A stretch of 64,000 bases of DNA from Luteimonas padinae (GTDB taxonomy: Bacteria; Pseudomonadota; Gammaproteobacteria; Xanthomonadales; Xanthomonadaceae). Below the pieces are notes generated by a model, which was not told where the DNA came from, made no database searches, and saw nothing but the letters and a program-made list of their open reading frames with translations. Every line of letters begins with the position of its first letter. Positions within the stretch are counted from its first letter, which is position 1. Positions 9,808-18,858 of this stretch are shown in pieces. The stretch covers positions 62,001 to 126,000 of the forward strand of contig NZ_BMZT01000004.1 of the NCBI RefSeq assembly GCF_014652935.1. Direction: 5' to 3'. The position numbers and the translations under genes are program-made.

Positions 9808-11132
9808 GCCGCATCCTCCGCGAAGCGATCCAGCGCCCGCAGCAGCGCGTCGTCGTCCACGCCTTCGCCGAGCACGCCCACGGCGGCGTCGTCCAGCCAG
9901 ACGCGGCCCGCGGCATCGACACGCGGCGCGGCGGCGCCGGACCTGAGCATCGCCACCACGCGACCGGCGTCGCGCGGCGATTCGAAGCCATCGCCCTGCA
10001 GCAGCAGCCGGTCGCCGTCCACCAGCTTGAAGTGGAAGCGGCCGTCGGCCTCGCGGTACTGCTTGAACACCGGCAGGGCGGGCTTGGCCTCGACGTCCCC
10101 GGCCTGTGCATCGCGGCCCGGTGCCAGCGACAGGTCGCGCAGGCCGACGGCCTCGCGCAGGCGGGCGAGGAAGGGCCGGGCGTGCGCGTCACGCAGGCGC
10201 TCGCCGCCCCGGCGCAGCACGCGCTCGATGCCGGCGGGATCGGCGACCAGGGCCTGGTAGCGCTCGCGCAGCGGCGCCAGCTCGGCATCGATGCGCTCGA
10301 ACAGCTGCGTCTTGGCCTCGCTCCAGGCGATGCCATCGGCGAAGGCCCGGCGCATCGCCTCCGTCTCGCCGGCGCTGGCGAAGGCCTGGTAGAGCTGGAA
10401 CAGCGCCGAACCTTCGGTGTCCTTCGGCTCGCCCGGCAGGCGCGAGTCGGTCAGGATCGAGAACACCAGCCGCCGCAGCTCCTCGCGCGGCGCGAACAGC
10501 GGGATCACGTTGTCGTAGCTCTTCGACATCTTGCGGCCGTCCAGGCCCGGCAGCGTCGCGACCTGCTCCTCGATCGCCGCCTCGGGCAGCGTGAAGTGCT
10601 CGCCGTACAGGTGGTTGAAGCGCTGCGCGAAATCGCGCGCCATTTCGATGTGCTGCACCTGGTCGCGGCCCACCGGCACCCGGTGGGCGTTGAACAGCAG
10701 GATGTCGGCGGCCATCAGCACCGGGTACATGTACAGGCCCGCGGTCACGCCGGCATCCTCGTCCATGCCCTCGGCGCGGTTGCGGTCGACCGCGGCCTTG
10801 TACGCGTGCGCGCGGTTGAGCAGGCCCTTGCCGGCCACGCAAGTCAGCAGCCAGGTCAGTTCGGTGGTCTCGGGGATGTCGGACTGGCGGTAGAACGCGA
10901 CCTGGTCGGGGTCCAGCCCGCAGGCGATCCAGCTCGCCGCGATTTCCAGCGTGGAGCGCTGCACGCGCACCGGATCCTGGGTGCTGATCAGGGCGTGGTA
11001 GTCGGCGAGGAAGAAGAAGCTTTCAGCACCCGGAAGCGTGCTCGCCACAACCGCGGGACGGATGGCGCCGACGTAGTTGCCGAGGTGGGGAACGCCGGTG
11101 GGCTTGATGCCGGTGAGGACGCGGAGGCTCAT
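9804..11132 (-). CDS. trpS: Tryptophanyl-tRNA synthetase
   Basis: Class I synthetase that charges tRNA-Trp. The ATP-binding HIGH-like motif is PHLGNYVGA near residue 17, the second signature is GRKMSKSYDN (KMSKS), and GRDQVQHIEMARD is present. At 442 residues it is about 100 longer than the usual bacterial enzyme. The extra C-terminal part (from about 340, FKQYREADGRFHFKLVDGD) looks like a small folded domain and is, from memory, typical of the xanthomonad type. Start ATG at 11132. The membrane-protein gene follows with a 4-bp overlap. Confidence 0.95.
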   Translation of the reverse strand: MSLRVLTGIKPTGVPHLGNYVGAIRPAVVASTLPGAESFFFLADYHALISTQDPVRVQRSTLEIAASWIACGLDPDQVAFYRQSDIPETTELTWLLTCVAGKGLLNRAHAYKAAVDRNRAEGMDEDAGVTAGLYMYPVLMAADILLFNAHRVPVGRDQVQHIEMARDFAQRFNHLYGEHFTLPEAAIEEQVATLPGLDGRKMSKSYDNVIPLFAPREELRRLVFSILTDSRLPGEPKDTEGSALFQLYQAFASAGETEAMRRAFADGIAWSEAKTQLFERIDAELAPLRERYQALVADPAGIERVLRRGGERLRDAHARPFLARLREAVGLRDLSLAPGRDAQAGDVEAKPALPVFKQYREADGRFHFKLVDGDRLLLQGDGFESPRDAGRVVAMLRSGAAAPRVDAAGRVWLDDAAVGVLGEGVDDDALLRALDRFAEDAA

Positions 11133-11201
11133 GTGCGGGGACAGGGACGCGGGAAAATGGGGCCCATTCTATCCCCGCGGCCCCGGCGGCCACCGCCGCC
11201 A

Positions 11202-11232
11202 CAAAAGAAGAGGGCCGGCATGTGCCGGCCCT
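11202..11232 (-). terminator. Terminator of the CsbD-like gene
   Basis: On the minus strand, a near-perfect stem GAGGGCCGGCA with TGCCGGCCCTC is followed by TTCTTTTG. It lies just downstream of the CsbD-like stop codon and upstream of trpS. Confidence 0.75.
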
Positions 11233-11253
11233 CCGGGTCACGCAGGCAGTGGA

Positions 11254-11454
11254 TCAGCCCAGGTCCTTCTCGAAGTCGCGGACCTCGCGCTCGGCGCGGT
11301 CGCGCTCCCAGCCGTACTGCTCCTGCAGCTTGCCGGCCAGGTATTCGCCGTTGCCCTCGGCGACGTCGAAGACGTCATCGGTCAGGTCGCCCCAGCGTGC
11401 CTGGGCCTTGCCCTTCAGCTGGCTCCACTTGCCCGAAATGATGTCCTTGTTCAT
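11254..11454 (-). CDS. CsbD family general stress protein
   Basis: 66 residues starting [18 protein letters not shown] and containing [14 protein letters not shown], the CsbD/YjbJ pattern of a small four-helix soluble protein induced by general or osmotic stress in other bacteria. The molecular role is unknown. GAGGAGCAGCGC precedes the ATG. It stands alone with its own terminator; an entericidin-like gene lies upstream on the same strand, making a small envelope/stress cluster. Confidence 0.88.
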   Translation of the reverse strand: MNKDIISGKWSQLKGKAQARWGDLTDDVFDVAEGNGEYLAGKLQEQYGWERDRAEREVRDFEKDLG

Positions 11455-11580
11455 GCGCTGCTCCTCGATCTTCTGTGGGGGGAGTGCCGCATCGCTGCGG
11501 AACGCCCCCAGAGTGCCGCGGACCGCATCACCGCAAGGTCAAGATTCCGTTGCGCCGGCCTTCACCTCGGCAACGCGGGT

Positions 11581-11736
11581 TCAGCGCGGATCGGTCGCAC
11601 CGGTGTCGTCGGCCGCGTCTTCGACCTTCTCGCCGACCTTCTGCACGTCCTTGCCGGCGCCGGCCACGGTGTTGCACGCGGTGAGCATGCCGATCGAGAA
11701 CATCGAAACCATCATCAGGATCGCAATACGCTTCAT
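11581..11736 (-). CDS. Entericidin A/B-like small lipoprotein
   Basis: 51 residues. The N-terminus MKRIAILMMVSMFSIGMLTAC is a lipoprotein signal with Cys21 as the lipidated residue. The following NTVAGAGKDVQKVGEKVEDA matches the entericidin pattern (CNTxxGxGxDVxxxG). AGAAGGAGAG precedes the ATG at 11734-11736. In enterobacteria entericidins form an antidote/toxin pair; in many proteobacteria a single copy is found, function unclear. No second copy is visible here. Confidence 0.88.
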   Translation of the reverse strand: MKRIAILMMVSMFSIGMLTACNTVAGAGKDVQKVGEKVEDAADDTGATDPR

Positions 11737-11872
11737 GTGACTCTCCTTCTATGCAGGGTGCCGCAGGCGGCCACCGCCCCGGTCAGGGACATGAAACGCA
11801 GCATGAGGTGAATTCCGCGTTGACGCGGGCCGCCGCGCCGGACCTCGGCGGGCCCGGTGTTCATGTCCCCGG

Positions 11873-12796
11873 TCAGTCGCGCATCAGCGTGGACTTGCCG
11901 AACAGGCTCTCCACCAGGTCCACGGCCAGGCGCGCGGTGCGGTTGCGCTTGTCGAGCGCCGGGTTGACCTCGACCACGTCGAGCGAGTCGGCGCCCCCCG
12001 CGTCGGCGATCATTTCCATCATCAGCTGCGCTTCGCGGTAGTCGAGGCCGCCGGGCACGCGGGTGCCGGTGCCGGGCGCGATCGAGGGGTCGAGCACGTC
12101 GACGTCGAAGCTCACGTGCAGGTGGGTATCGGCGTCGAGACCGGCCAGCGCCTCCTCCATCACCTGCTTCATGCCGACCTCGTCGATGTAGCGCATGTCG
12201 TAGATGTCGAGGCCGTGCTCGCGCACCAGGCGCTTTTCCTCGGGATCCACCGAACGGATGCCGATCTGGCGGACGTCGGCCGGCGAGATCATCGGGCCCT
12301 GTCCGCCCAGATTGACCAGCGCGTCGGGGCCGAGGCCGCAGAGGCAGGCCACCGGCATGCCGTGGACGTTGCCGGACGGCGTGATCGCGGAGGTGTTGAA
12401 GTCGGCGTGGGCATCGAGCCAGAGCACTCGCAGGCGCTTGCCCTGCGCGCGGCAGTGGCGCGCGACCGCGGTGATCGAGCCCATCGCCAGGCAGTGGTCG
12501 CCGCCGAGCATCACCGGCATGCGGCCGGCCGCGAGCTCGGCGGCGGACATCTCCATCACCGCGCGGTTCCAGGCCACGACCTCGTCGAGGTGGCGGTAGC
12601 CTTCGACCGGCGGCATCCAGGGATTGCGCGGGCCGGCCACGTCGCCGCGGTCGGCGACGTCGATGCCGCGCGCGGCCAGCGCCTCCACCAGGCCGGCGAC
12701 CCGCAGCGCCTCCGGCCCCATCGACGCCCCCCGCGTGCCGGCACCGACGTCGGTCGGGACTCCAAAGACGGACACGGGCTGCGGCTTCAGCGACAT
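11873..12796 (-). CDS. rocF: Arginase
   Basis: 307-residue binuclear manganese enzyme converting L-arginine to ornithine and urea. The three ureohydrolase signatures are intact: GGDHCLAMGS, DAHADFN (metal-binding Asp and His) and SFDVDVLDPSIAPGTGT. The N-terminus SVFGVPTDVGAGTRG is the typical first strand and substrate loop. Length fits the family. Downstream lies the entericidin gene, upstream a tRNA-Thr; no ornithine or urea genes are next to it. Agmatinase is less likely given the arginase-like TPSGNVHGMP region. Confidence 0.92.
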   Translation of the reverse strand: MSLKPQPVSVFGVPTDVGAGTRGASMGPEALRVAGLVEALAARGIDVADRGDVAGPRNPWMPPVEGYRHLDEVVAWNRAVMEMSAAELAAGRMPVMLGGDHCLAMGSITAVARHCRAQGKRLRVLWLDAHADFNTSAITPSGNVHGMPVACLCGLGPDALVNLGGQGPMISPADVRQIGIRSVDPEEKRLVREHGLDIYDMRYIDEVGMKQVMEEALAGLDADTHLHVSFDVDVLDPSIAPGTGTRVPGGLDYREAQLMMEMIADAGGADSLDVVEVNPALDKRNRTARLAVDLVESLFGKSTLMRD

Positions 12797-12823
12797 GCGG
12801 GGCTCCAGCGGACACGGGCGGGA

Positions 12824-12899
12824 TGGTGCCGGCAGTCCGGATCGAACGGACGACCTACCGCTTACAAGGCGGTTGCTCTACCAGCTGAGCTATGCCGGC
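12824..12899 (-). tRNA. tRNA-Thr (UGU anticodon)
   Basis: Read on the minus strand the gene begins GCCGGCATAGCTCAG, has a D-loop GGTAGAGC, anticodon loop CTTGTAA (anticodon TGT), T-arm GTTCGATCC and ends TGCCGGCACCA, so the CCA is encoded. The 7-bp acceptor stem pairs perfectly. It is intact and shows no flanking repeat or inserted element. Confidence 0.95.
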
Positions 12900-12926
12900 A
12901 CGTGCGCCATGAAGGCGCGCGGCATT

Positions 12927-13736
12927 CTAGCGCGACGCGACGACCACGTCGGCACAGTCGATCTCGCGCGCTTCGGCGGCGCCCGCGGTCGTGCGCGCGG
13001 CCGCGGCATCGAAGGTGGGACCGGCGGCGAAGTCGAGCCAGTGGCGCGTCGACGCTTCGCCCAGCGGCTGCGCCTGCACGGGGAAACCGGCGCCGCGCAG
13101 CGCGGCCTCGCGGCGGCGCGCGGCGGGCTCGCTGCCGTAGCGGCCCAGCGCGATGCCGTTGGCCTCGTCGCCGGACGGGATCACCAGCAGGTCGTCGAAG
13201 CCCGCCTCGCGGATCCTGGCCGCCAGCGCATTGGCGGCTGCTCGGTCGGGCTGGGGCGCCATCACCACGCGCCAGCCGCGCGGCGCTTCGACCACGTCGC
13301 GCACGCGCGTGCGCGTCGCGCCGAGCGGCTGCAGCGCGCCGCGCGCCGCGGCCACCGACGGGGCGTCGGCGTAGGGCCCGAAGCTCAGGCAGCGCAGCGG
13401 CGAAGCCGGGGGCGTCGCGTCGGGCGCCGGTGCAGGCACCGCGGCGACGCTGGCGACCGCCGCAGGCGGCGCGTCGGCAACGGACTGCGACGCCGCTGCC
13501 CCGGCCTCGTCCACGCCAGGTCCGCTCACGGCCTCCGCGTCGCGCGCAGCCTGCGTTGCCGGCTGCGCGACGGCGCCATCCGCGCCTTCGGCGGCTTCGC
13601 CAAGCAGCCGCAGCGGCTGCACGCCCTCGGGCTGGACCCAGGGCGTCGGCGGCAGCGGCCCCGGGCGCAGCAGCCACCAGGTGGCCACGCCGAAGTTGAG
13701 CATCACCAAGAGGACGAGCAGTGCGCGCGCGGGCAT
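12927..13736 (-). CDS. SPOR-domain envelope protein
   Basis: 269 residues. One N-terminal membrane segment (about 4-23), a long Ala/Pro-rich periplasmic linker, and a C-terminal SPOR-like domain from about 115 (CLSFGPYADAPSVAAARGAL ... GWRVVMAPQPDRAAANALAARI). SPOR domains bind denuded glycan strands of peptidoglycan at division sites, so a septal or cell-wall role is likely. It follows coaX by 9 bp, forming the birA-coaX-SPOR operon I would expect in this bacterial family. Confidence 0.8.
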   Translation of the reverse strand: MPARALLVLLVMLNFGVATWWLLRPGPLPPTPWVQPEGVQPLRLLGEAAEGADGAVAQPATQAARDAEAVSGPGVDEAGAAASQSVADAPPAAVASVAAVPAPAPDATPPASPLRCLSFGPYADAPSVAAARGALQPLGATRTRVRDVVEAPRGWRVVMAPQPDRAAANALAARIREAGFDDLLVIPSGDEANGIALGRYGSEPAARRREAALRGAGFPVQAQPLGEASTRHWLDFAAGPTFDAAAARTTAGAAEAREIDCADVVVASR

Positions 13737-13745
13737 GCCCGGATT

Positions 13746-14486
13746 CTAGCCCGCGCCTGCGGGCTGGCGGGACAGCCGCGCCAGCCCGTCCATCACCAGC
13801 GAAGGCCGGTGCAGCGCGCCCGGCAGCGCCGCCAGCAGCATGCCCGCGCCTCCGCCATGCACGACGATCGCCGGCGGCGCGCCTGCCAGCCGCGCCGCCG
13901 CGTCTCGGCTGCGCTCCACCAGGCCCAGCGCCGCGCCGGCGCAGCCCGCGGCCAGGGCATCCTCGGTGCCGGTGCCGAATTGCACGAGGGCCCCGCCCTC
14001 CAGCGGCAGCTGCGACGCGCGCGCGTGCAGGGCTTCGCGCATCAGCGTCGGCGAGGGTGCGATGCAGCCGCCGAGATGCACGCCTTCGGCGTCCACCAGA
14101 TCGATGGTGAGCGCGGTGCCCACGCCGACCACCAGCACCCCGCCCGCCACCTGCGCGCGCGCGCCGATCATCGCCAGCGCGCGGTCCACGCCCAGCCGCG
14201 CGGGATCGTCGTAGCCGATCCGCACGCCGCCCATCTCCCGCGCCACGCGCACCTCGACCACGCGCGCCGCGCGCGGCACCAGCACCTGCAGCAGCGCCGC
14301 GCGCAGGGCGGCCGGACCCACGCTGGCCACCCAGGCCACGTCGATCCGCGGCGGCAGCGCTGCCATCCAGCCCGCGCCCAGCACATGCTCTCCGTGCGGA
14401 AAGGCCGCCACCTCGCCCGCGCTGCCGTGGCGCAGCGGCGCCAGCTTGAGGCGCGTGTTGCCGAGGTCGAAGGCCCAGTCGCTCAT
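13746..14486 (-). CDS. coaX: Type III pantothenate kinase
   Basis: 246 residues; phosphorylates pantothenate in the first committed step of coenzyme A synthesis. The actin/ASKHA-fold motifs of type III kinases are visible: DLGNTRLK at residues 7-14, the conserved Asp/Arg in LGVDRALAMIGAR, GTALTIDLVD and GGCIAPSPTLM. Start ATG at 14484-14486 overlaps the birA stop by 4 bp. The type III enzyme is not feedback-inhibited by CoA and replaces coaA in this group. Confidence 0.93.
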   Translation of the reverse strand: MSDWAFDLGNTRLKLAPLRHGSAGEVAAFPHGEHVLGAGWMAALPPRIDVAWVASVGPAALRAALLQVLVPRAARVVEVRVAREMGGVRIGYDDPARLGVDRALAMIGARAQVAGGVLVVGVGTALTIDLVDAEGVHLGGCIAPSPTLMREALHARASQLPLEGGALVQFGTGTEDALAAGCAGAALGLVERSRDAAARLAGAPPAIVVHGGGAGMLLAALPGALHRPSLVMDGLARLSRQPAGAG

Positions 14487-15514
14487 GCCGCCGCCCGCAG
14501 GCTGGCCTCGCCGGCGTGGAAGTGGCGCTCGACGCCGTCCACGTCCACGCGCAGCGCGCCGTCGGCTGCCAGGCCCAGCGCCCTGCCCGCGTGCACCACG
14601 CTGCCCGCGCGCACCTCGACCTCGCGGCCGGCCAGCGCGTCCAGCGCGGCATGCCGCGACAGGAATGGCGCCAGGCCCTCGCGGTCGAAGCGGGACAGTG
14701 CCGGCACCAGGCTCGCGACCATCGCCGCCGCCAGTGCGCTGCGCGTCGGCGCCGCCGGGTGCGGCAGGCCGGCCAGGTCGCACCAGGGCTGGTCGATCCC
14801 GGCGGCGACGGCCGCCGGCATGCGCACGTTGAGGCCGAGCCCCACCACCGCGCGCACCGGCCCGGCGTGTTCGCCGCCGCCTTCGACGAGCAGGCCGCCG
14901 AGCTTGCGCAGTGCGCCCGTCGCATGGTCGACCAGCACCAGGTCGTTGGGCCACTTCAGCCGGACGGCCCCGTAGCCGAGGCCATGCAGCGCTTCGGCCG
15001 CCGCTACGCCGGCCACCAGGCCAAGGCCGCCCAGCCTCGCCAGGCCGCCATCGAAAGCGCGGGCCAGCGACAGGTAGAGGTTGGCGGCCAGCGGCGACAC
15101 CCACTCCCGCCCGAGCCGCCCGCGGCCGCCCAGCTGGCGTTCCGCCAGCAGCACCTCGACGCGGCCCGCGGGGACCCGGCGCCGCAGCAGTTCGCTGTTG
15201 GTCGAATCGATCGCCCAGGCCACTTCGGGCCCCTGCACTTCGGCGCGCACGCTGTCGGGCAGCAGGGCCGCGATCGCGTCCGCTTCCAGCAGGTCCACGG
15301 GCGCCTCCAGGGCGTAGCCGCGCCCCGGCCGGGCACCGATGGCGATGCCGGCCGCGCGCAGGGCCTCGATCCGCTTCCACATCGCCGCGCGGGTCAGGCC
15401 GGCCTCGCGCGCGAGCACGTCGCCCGACACCGGGCCGCGCGCCAGGCGCAGCAGCAGGGTCTTCTCCGCCGTCTCGCCCTCGCGGGAAGCGGCTCCGTCG
15501 TCGTGCCCGGTCAT
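14483..15514 (-). CDS. birA: Biotin--protein ligase / biotin operon repressor
   Basis: 343 residues. N-terminal winged helix (SGDVLAREAGLTRAAMWKRI) followed by the ligase domain: WAIDSTNSELLRR, the adenylate loop QLGGRGRLGREW, RLKWPNDLVL and GGLLVEGGG, then VVGLGLNVRMP. Attaches biotin to acetyl-CoA carboxylase and, through the winged helix, may repress biotin genes. ATG 15512-15514 (MTGHDD) is chosen over longer in-frame starts, which add low-complexity Arg-rich sequence. First gene of the birA-coaX-SPOR operon. Confidence 0.93.
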   Translation of the reverse strand: MTGHDDGAASREGETAEKTLLLRLARGPVSGDVLAREAGLTRAAMWKRIEALRAAGIAIGARPGRGYALEAPVDLLEADAIAALLPDSVRAEVQGPEVAWAIDSTNSELLRRRVPAGRVEVLLAERQLGGRGRLGREWVSPLAANLYLSLARAFDGGLARLGGLGLVAGVAAAEALHGLGYGAVRLKWPNDLVLVDHATGALRKLGGLLVEGGGEHAGPVRAVVGLGLNVRMPAAVAAGIDQPWCDLAGLPHPAAPTRSALAAAMVASLVPALSRFDREGLAPFLSRHAALDALAGREVEVRAGSVVHAGRALGLAADGALRVDVDGVERHFHAGEASLRAAA

Positions 15515-15611
15515 GGCCGGATTATCACATTCCGCCCCGCCAGGCCGCTTGCGCCGCCCCGCATCCATGTATGATCCGGGGGTTGACCCGGTCACCGAAC
15601 AGGCCTCCGTC

Positions 15612-15878
15612 ATGTCCGTCCGCGCCTTCCTCGTCCTGACGCTGCTGTCCCTGGCCCTCCCCGCGGAGGCCCGCGAAGCGCGCATGGCCGGGCCGGGCGG
15701 CGACGGCTCAGCCTGCTCGACCGACTACGCCGCCAGCGCCGGCCCCGACGTGGACCCGGTCCGCGCAGCCAGGCGCCCCGAGTCCGAGAAGCCCGCGATT
15801 CCCCGCGGCACCGGCGCCGATGCCGATGCCTCGCGCCCGCCGCGCTGGCACAGCTTCCTGCCGGGGATGTTCCGCTAG
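15612..15878 (+). CDS. Small secreted protein, unknown function
   Basis: 88 residues. A signal peptide (MSVRAFLVLTLLSLALPAEA) is followed by a low-complexity Gly/Asp/Arg/Pro-rich chain with a single Cys and no recognisable domain. The ATG at 15612 is preceded by CAGGCCTCCGT, a weak ribosome site. It lies 8 bp upstream of mtfA and is divergent from birA, so the two may share a promoter. Coding status rests on the signal peptide and position. Confidence 0.6.
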   Translation: MSVRAFLVLTLLSLALPAEAREARMAGPGGDGSACSTDYAASAGPDVDPVRAARRPESEKPAIPRGTGADADASRPPRWHSFLPGMFR

Positions 15879-15886
15879 GCGATGGC

Positions 15887-16636
15887 GTGATCAGGCGCCT
15901 GTTCCGGCGCCCGCCCGCCGACGTCGACCCGGCCTCGTGGCAGCAGGTGCTGGCCACCGTGCCCTGGGTCGCCGCCCTTGACGACGCGCGCGCGGAGCGA
16001 CTGCGGATGCTCGCCGCGCGCTTCCTGCGCGACAAGGCGATCACCCCCATCGGCGGGCTCGCGCTCGACGACGCTGATCGCACCACTCTCGCCGCCCTGT
16101 GCTGCCTGCCGCTGCTGGAGTTCGGCGCCGAAGGCCTGCACGGCTGGTCCGAGCTGCTGGTCTACCCGGACGCGTTCCGGGTCGACCGCAGCCACGTCGA
16201 CGCCGCGGGCGTGATGCACGAGTGGGAGGACGACCTCGCCGGTGAAGCCTGGGAGCACGGTCCGCTGGTGCTGTCCTGGGCCGACGTCGGCGCCGACCTC
16301 GCCAGCCCGCGCGACGGCTGCTGCGTGGTGGTGCACGAGATGGTGCACAAGCTCGACGCGCTGGACGGCGTGCTCGACGGCACGCCGCCGCTGCCACGCG
16401 CATGGCAGCGCGAGTGGGCGCGCGACTTCCAGCAGGCCTACGACGGCTTCGTGGAGCGCGTCGACCGCGGCCTGCACACGCGCCTCGACCCCTATGCGGC
16501 CGAGGCGCCCGAGGAGTTCTTCGCGGTCTGCAGCGAGTACCACTTCAGCGACCCCGCGCTGCTCGCGCGCGAACTGCCGGCGGTCGCCGCGCACCTGCTG
16601 CGGCTGTACGGCCCCTCGCCCTTCGCCCGCGCCTGA
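15887..16636 (+). CDS. mtfA: M90-family zinc metallopeptidase (MtfA)
   Basis: 249 residues. The zinc motif is HEMVHKLDALDG (HExxH) with the downstream EEFFAVCSEYHF segment carrying the third-ligand region. In E. coli MtfA binds the Mlc repressor and influences glucose PTS expression and has aminopeptidase activity; whether that link holds in this organism is unknown. GTG start at 15887; the nearby ATG at 15882 is out of frame. Convergent with the kinase gene that follows, 6 bp away. Confidence 0.88.
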   Translation: MIRRLFRRPPADVDPASWQQVLATVPWVAALDDARAERLRMLAARFLRDKAITPIGGLALDDADRTTLAALCCLPLLEFGAEGLHGWSELLVYPDAFRVDRSHVDAAGVMHEWEDDLAGEAWEHGPLVLSWADVGADLASPRDGCCVVVHEMVHKLDALDGVLDGTPPLPRAWQREWARDFQQAYDGFVERVDRGLHTRLDPYAAEAPEEFFAVCSEYHFSDPALLARELPAVAAHLLRLYGPSPFARA

Positions 16637-16642
16637 GCGCGC

Positions 16643-18064
16643 TCAGAGCCCCGGCGGCAGGCGCACGAGGAAACGCGCGCCGCCAAGCTCGGGCGAGGCC
16701 GAGACATCCAGCTCGCCGCGATAGCTGCGCACGATGTCCTGCACGATCGACAGGCCGATACCGTGGCCCTGCACGCGCTCGTCGCCGCGTACGCCGCGCT
16801 GCAGCACGTGCGCGATGCGCTCGGGCGGAATACCCGGGCCATCGTCATCCACCGCGAGCAGCAGGCCCGGCCGCCGGCGCGGCGCGCTCGCGCCCGACTC
16901 CACCGTCAGCAGCACGCGCGAACGCGCCCACTTGAAGCCGTTCTCCAGCAGGTTGCCCAGCAGTTCCTGGAGGTCGCCCGGTTCGCCATGGAAGCGCGCG
17001 GCCGGATCGATCTCGAATTCGCAGACCACGCCCTTGGCGGCGTAGATCTTCTCCAGCCCGCGCACGATGGCCTCGGCATAGGGCTCGATCTCGATCGGCG
17101 CCGCGAACAGCTGGTGCCCGCCGGACGCGCCGCGGCTGAGCTGGTAGCTCACCAGCTCGTTCATGCGCTGCACCTGGTCGGCCACCTCGGCGCGGAGTTC
17201 GGCCTCGCTGGCGTCGCCGTCCAAGCGCGTGCGCAGCACCGCCAGCGGCGTCTTCAGACTGTGCGCGAGATCGCCCATGGTGTTGCGCTGGTGCTCGAGG
17301 TTCTGGCGCTCGCTCTCGATCAGGGCGTTGACGCTCTCGGTCAGCGGCTCCAGCTCGCGCGGGTGCAGCTCGCTCATGCGGTCGGCCTGGCCGCGCTGCA
17401 CGCGGTTGAGCTCGGCCACCACGCGGCGCAGCGGCAGCAGGCTCCAGCGCAGCACCAGCGCCTGCAGCAGCAGCAGCACCAGGCCGGCAATGCCGAGGTA
17501 GCCCCACAGCGCGCCGCGGAACACGCGCACCTGCTGTGGCAGCAGGCCGGCGTCTTCCATGATGTAGATCGTGTACGGGAATTCGGCCTCCGGGCGCTGC
17601 TCGAGATCCCAGATGAAGCCCTTGCCGTAGCGCAACACCTCGCCGTACGCGCCGTCGGCGCGCGTCATCGGCAACGGACCCTCGAACTTCTCCACGCCGC
17701 CTTCCAGCAGTTCCGCGTCCGGAAGCTGGGGGCCACTGGTGGACTCCGACGACCAGGTGCCGTTGGGCAGCACGACCAGCGCGTACAGGCCGCTGCCCGG
17801 GCGCTCGAAGCGCTCGTCGGGCTGGGTATAGGGCGGAATCAGGTTGCCGGCGCGGTCGAACTCGATGTCGCGGGCATAGGAGGTGGCGTAGCTGCGCAGG
17901 CGGTCGCGCTGCAGCTCGCTGGCGACATCGACGAAGGCGCGGTCGAGCGCGTAGCCGGCGGCCGCCAGGAACGCCAGCAGGCCCAGGCTCGCGGCCAGCA
18001 ACTGGCGCGCCTGCAGCGAACGCGGCCGCCAGGCCAGTCTCCGATCCTTGCGCGCCTGCCCCAC
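16643..18064 (-). CDS. phoQ: PhoQ-type sensor histidine kinase
   Basis: 473 residues. Two membrane helices (about 21-45 and 187-207) enclose an acidic periplasmic sensor; a HAMP-like segment follows; then the phosphoacceptor helix GDLAHSLKTPLAVLRTRL, N box LLGNLLENGFKWA, and DDDGPGIPPERIAHVLQRG and GIGLSIVQDIV for ATP binding. All catalytic motifs are intact. Encoded 43 bp after the phoP-type regulator and probably cotranscribed. By analogy it senses low Mg2+, antimicrobial peptides or acid; the ligand here is not shown. Confidence 0.87.
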   Translation of the reverse strand: MGQARKDRRLAWRPRSLQARQLLAASLGLLAFLAAAGYALDRAFVDVASELQRDRLRSYATSYARDIEFDRAGNLIPPYTQPDERFERPGSGLYALVVLPNGTWSSESTSGPQLPDAELLEGGVEKFEGPLPMTRADGAYGEVLRYGKGFIWDLEQRPEAEFPYTIYIMEDAGLLPQQVRVFRGALWGYLGIAGLVLLLLQALVLRWSLLPLRRVVAELNRVQRGQADRMSELHPRELEPLTESVNALIESERQNLEHQRNTMGDLAHSLKTPLAVLRTRLDGDASEAELRAEVADQVQRMNELVSYQLSRGASGGHQLFAAPIEIEPYAEAIVRGLEKIYAAKGVVCEFEIDPAARFHGEPGDLQELLGNLLENGFKWARSRVLLTVESGASAPRRRPGLLLAVDDDGPGIPPERIAHVLQRGVRGDERVQGHGIGLSIVQDIVRSYRGELDVSASPELGGARFLVRLPPGL

Positions 18065-18107
18065 GCCGCCTCCACTCTGCCGCGGACGCCGGGGCGTCCC
18101 GCCGGGC

Positions 18108-18794
18108 TCAGCCCTCGTTGCTGCGCGGGATCGCGAAGCGGTAGCCGCGTCCGCGCACGGTCTCGATCGGCTTCAGCGTGCCTTCCGGGTCGAGCTTCTT
18201 GCGCAGGCGGCCGATGAAGACCTCGAGCACGTTGGAGTCGCGGTCGAAGTCCTGCTGGTAGATGTGCTCGGTCAGGTCGGCCTTCGAGACCAGTTCGCCG
18301 GCGTGCATCATCAGGTACTCCAGCACCTTGTACTCGTAGCTGGTCAGGTCGACGTTCTGGCCGTCCACGCTGACCGTCTGCGCGGCCAGATCCAGCACCA
18401 CCGCGCCGCACTCGAGCGTCGGCTTGCTCCAGCCCGCGGCGCGGCGCACCAGCGCGTTGATGCGCGCCAGCAGCTCCTCGACGTGGAAGGGCTTGACCAG
18501 GTAGTCGTCGGCGCCCTGCTTGAGGCCATCGACCTTGTCCTGCCAGCTCGAACGCGCGGTCAGGATCAGCACGGGGAACTGCTTGCCCTCGTCGCGCAGG
18601 GCCTTGATCAGCTCCATGCCCGACATCTTCGGAAGGCCGAGGTCGATGATGCCGACGTCGAACGGAACCTCGCGGCCCATGTACAGGCCCTCTTCCCCGT
18701 CCTGGGCGGCGTCGACGGCGTAGCCCTCGCGCTTCAGCCGTGCGGCGAGGGTCTCGCGCAGGGGCGCTTCGTCTTCAACAAGCAGGATGCGCAT
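18108..18794 (-). CDS. phoP: PhoP-type response regulator
   Basis: 228 residues of OmpR type. Receiver: acidic pair in VEDEAPLRETL, phosphoacceptor Asp in VGIIDLGLPKMSGMELI, Thr in LILTARSS and Lys in YLVKPFH. DNA-binding winged helix: LTSYEYKVLEYLMMHAGE, SNVLEVFIGRLRKKL and ETVRGRGYRFA. Partner of the kinase encoded downstream. The PepSY protein gene lies just upstream, giving a PepSY-phoP-phoQ order. Expected to control envelope and cation-homeostasis genes. Confidence 0.9.
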   Translation of the reverse strand: MRILLVEDEAPLRETLAARLKREGYAVDAAQDGEEGLYMGREVPFDVGIIDLGLPKMSGMELIKALRDEGKQFPVLILTARSSWQDKVDGLKQGADDYLVKPFHVEELLARINALVRRAAGWSKPTLECGAVVLDLAAQTVSVDGQNVDLTSYEYKVLEYLMMHAGELVSKADLTEHIYQQDFDRDSNVLEVFIGRLRKKLDPEGTLKPIETVRGRGYRFAIPRSNEG

Positions 18795-18858
18795 CGATGT
18801 CTCCGGTGGGCCGTCGCGGCACGACCGCGGCGGCGAAAAGTGGCCTCAGGGTGCGCAT

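Noticed and set aside
12824-12899. tRNA-Thr as an island insertion site
   Set aside because: The tRNA is complete, has no 3' direct repeat nearby and no integrase; flanking genes are ordinary backbone.
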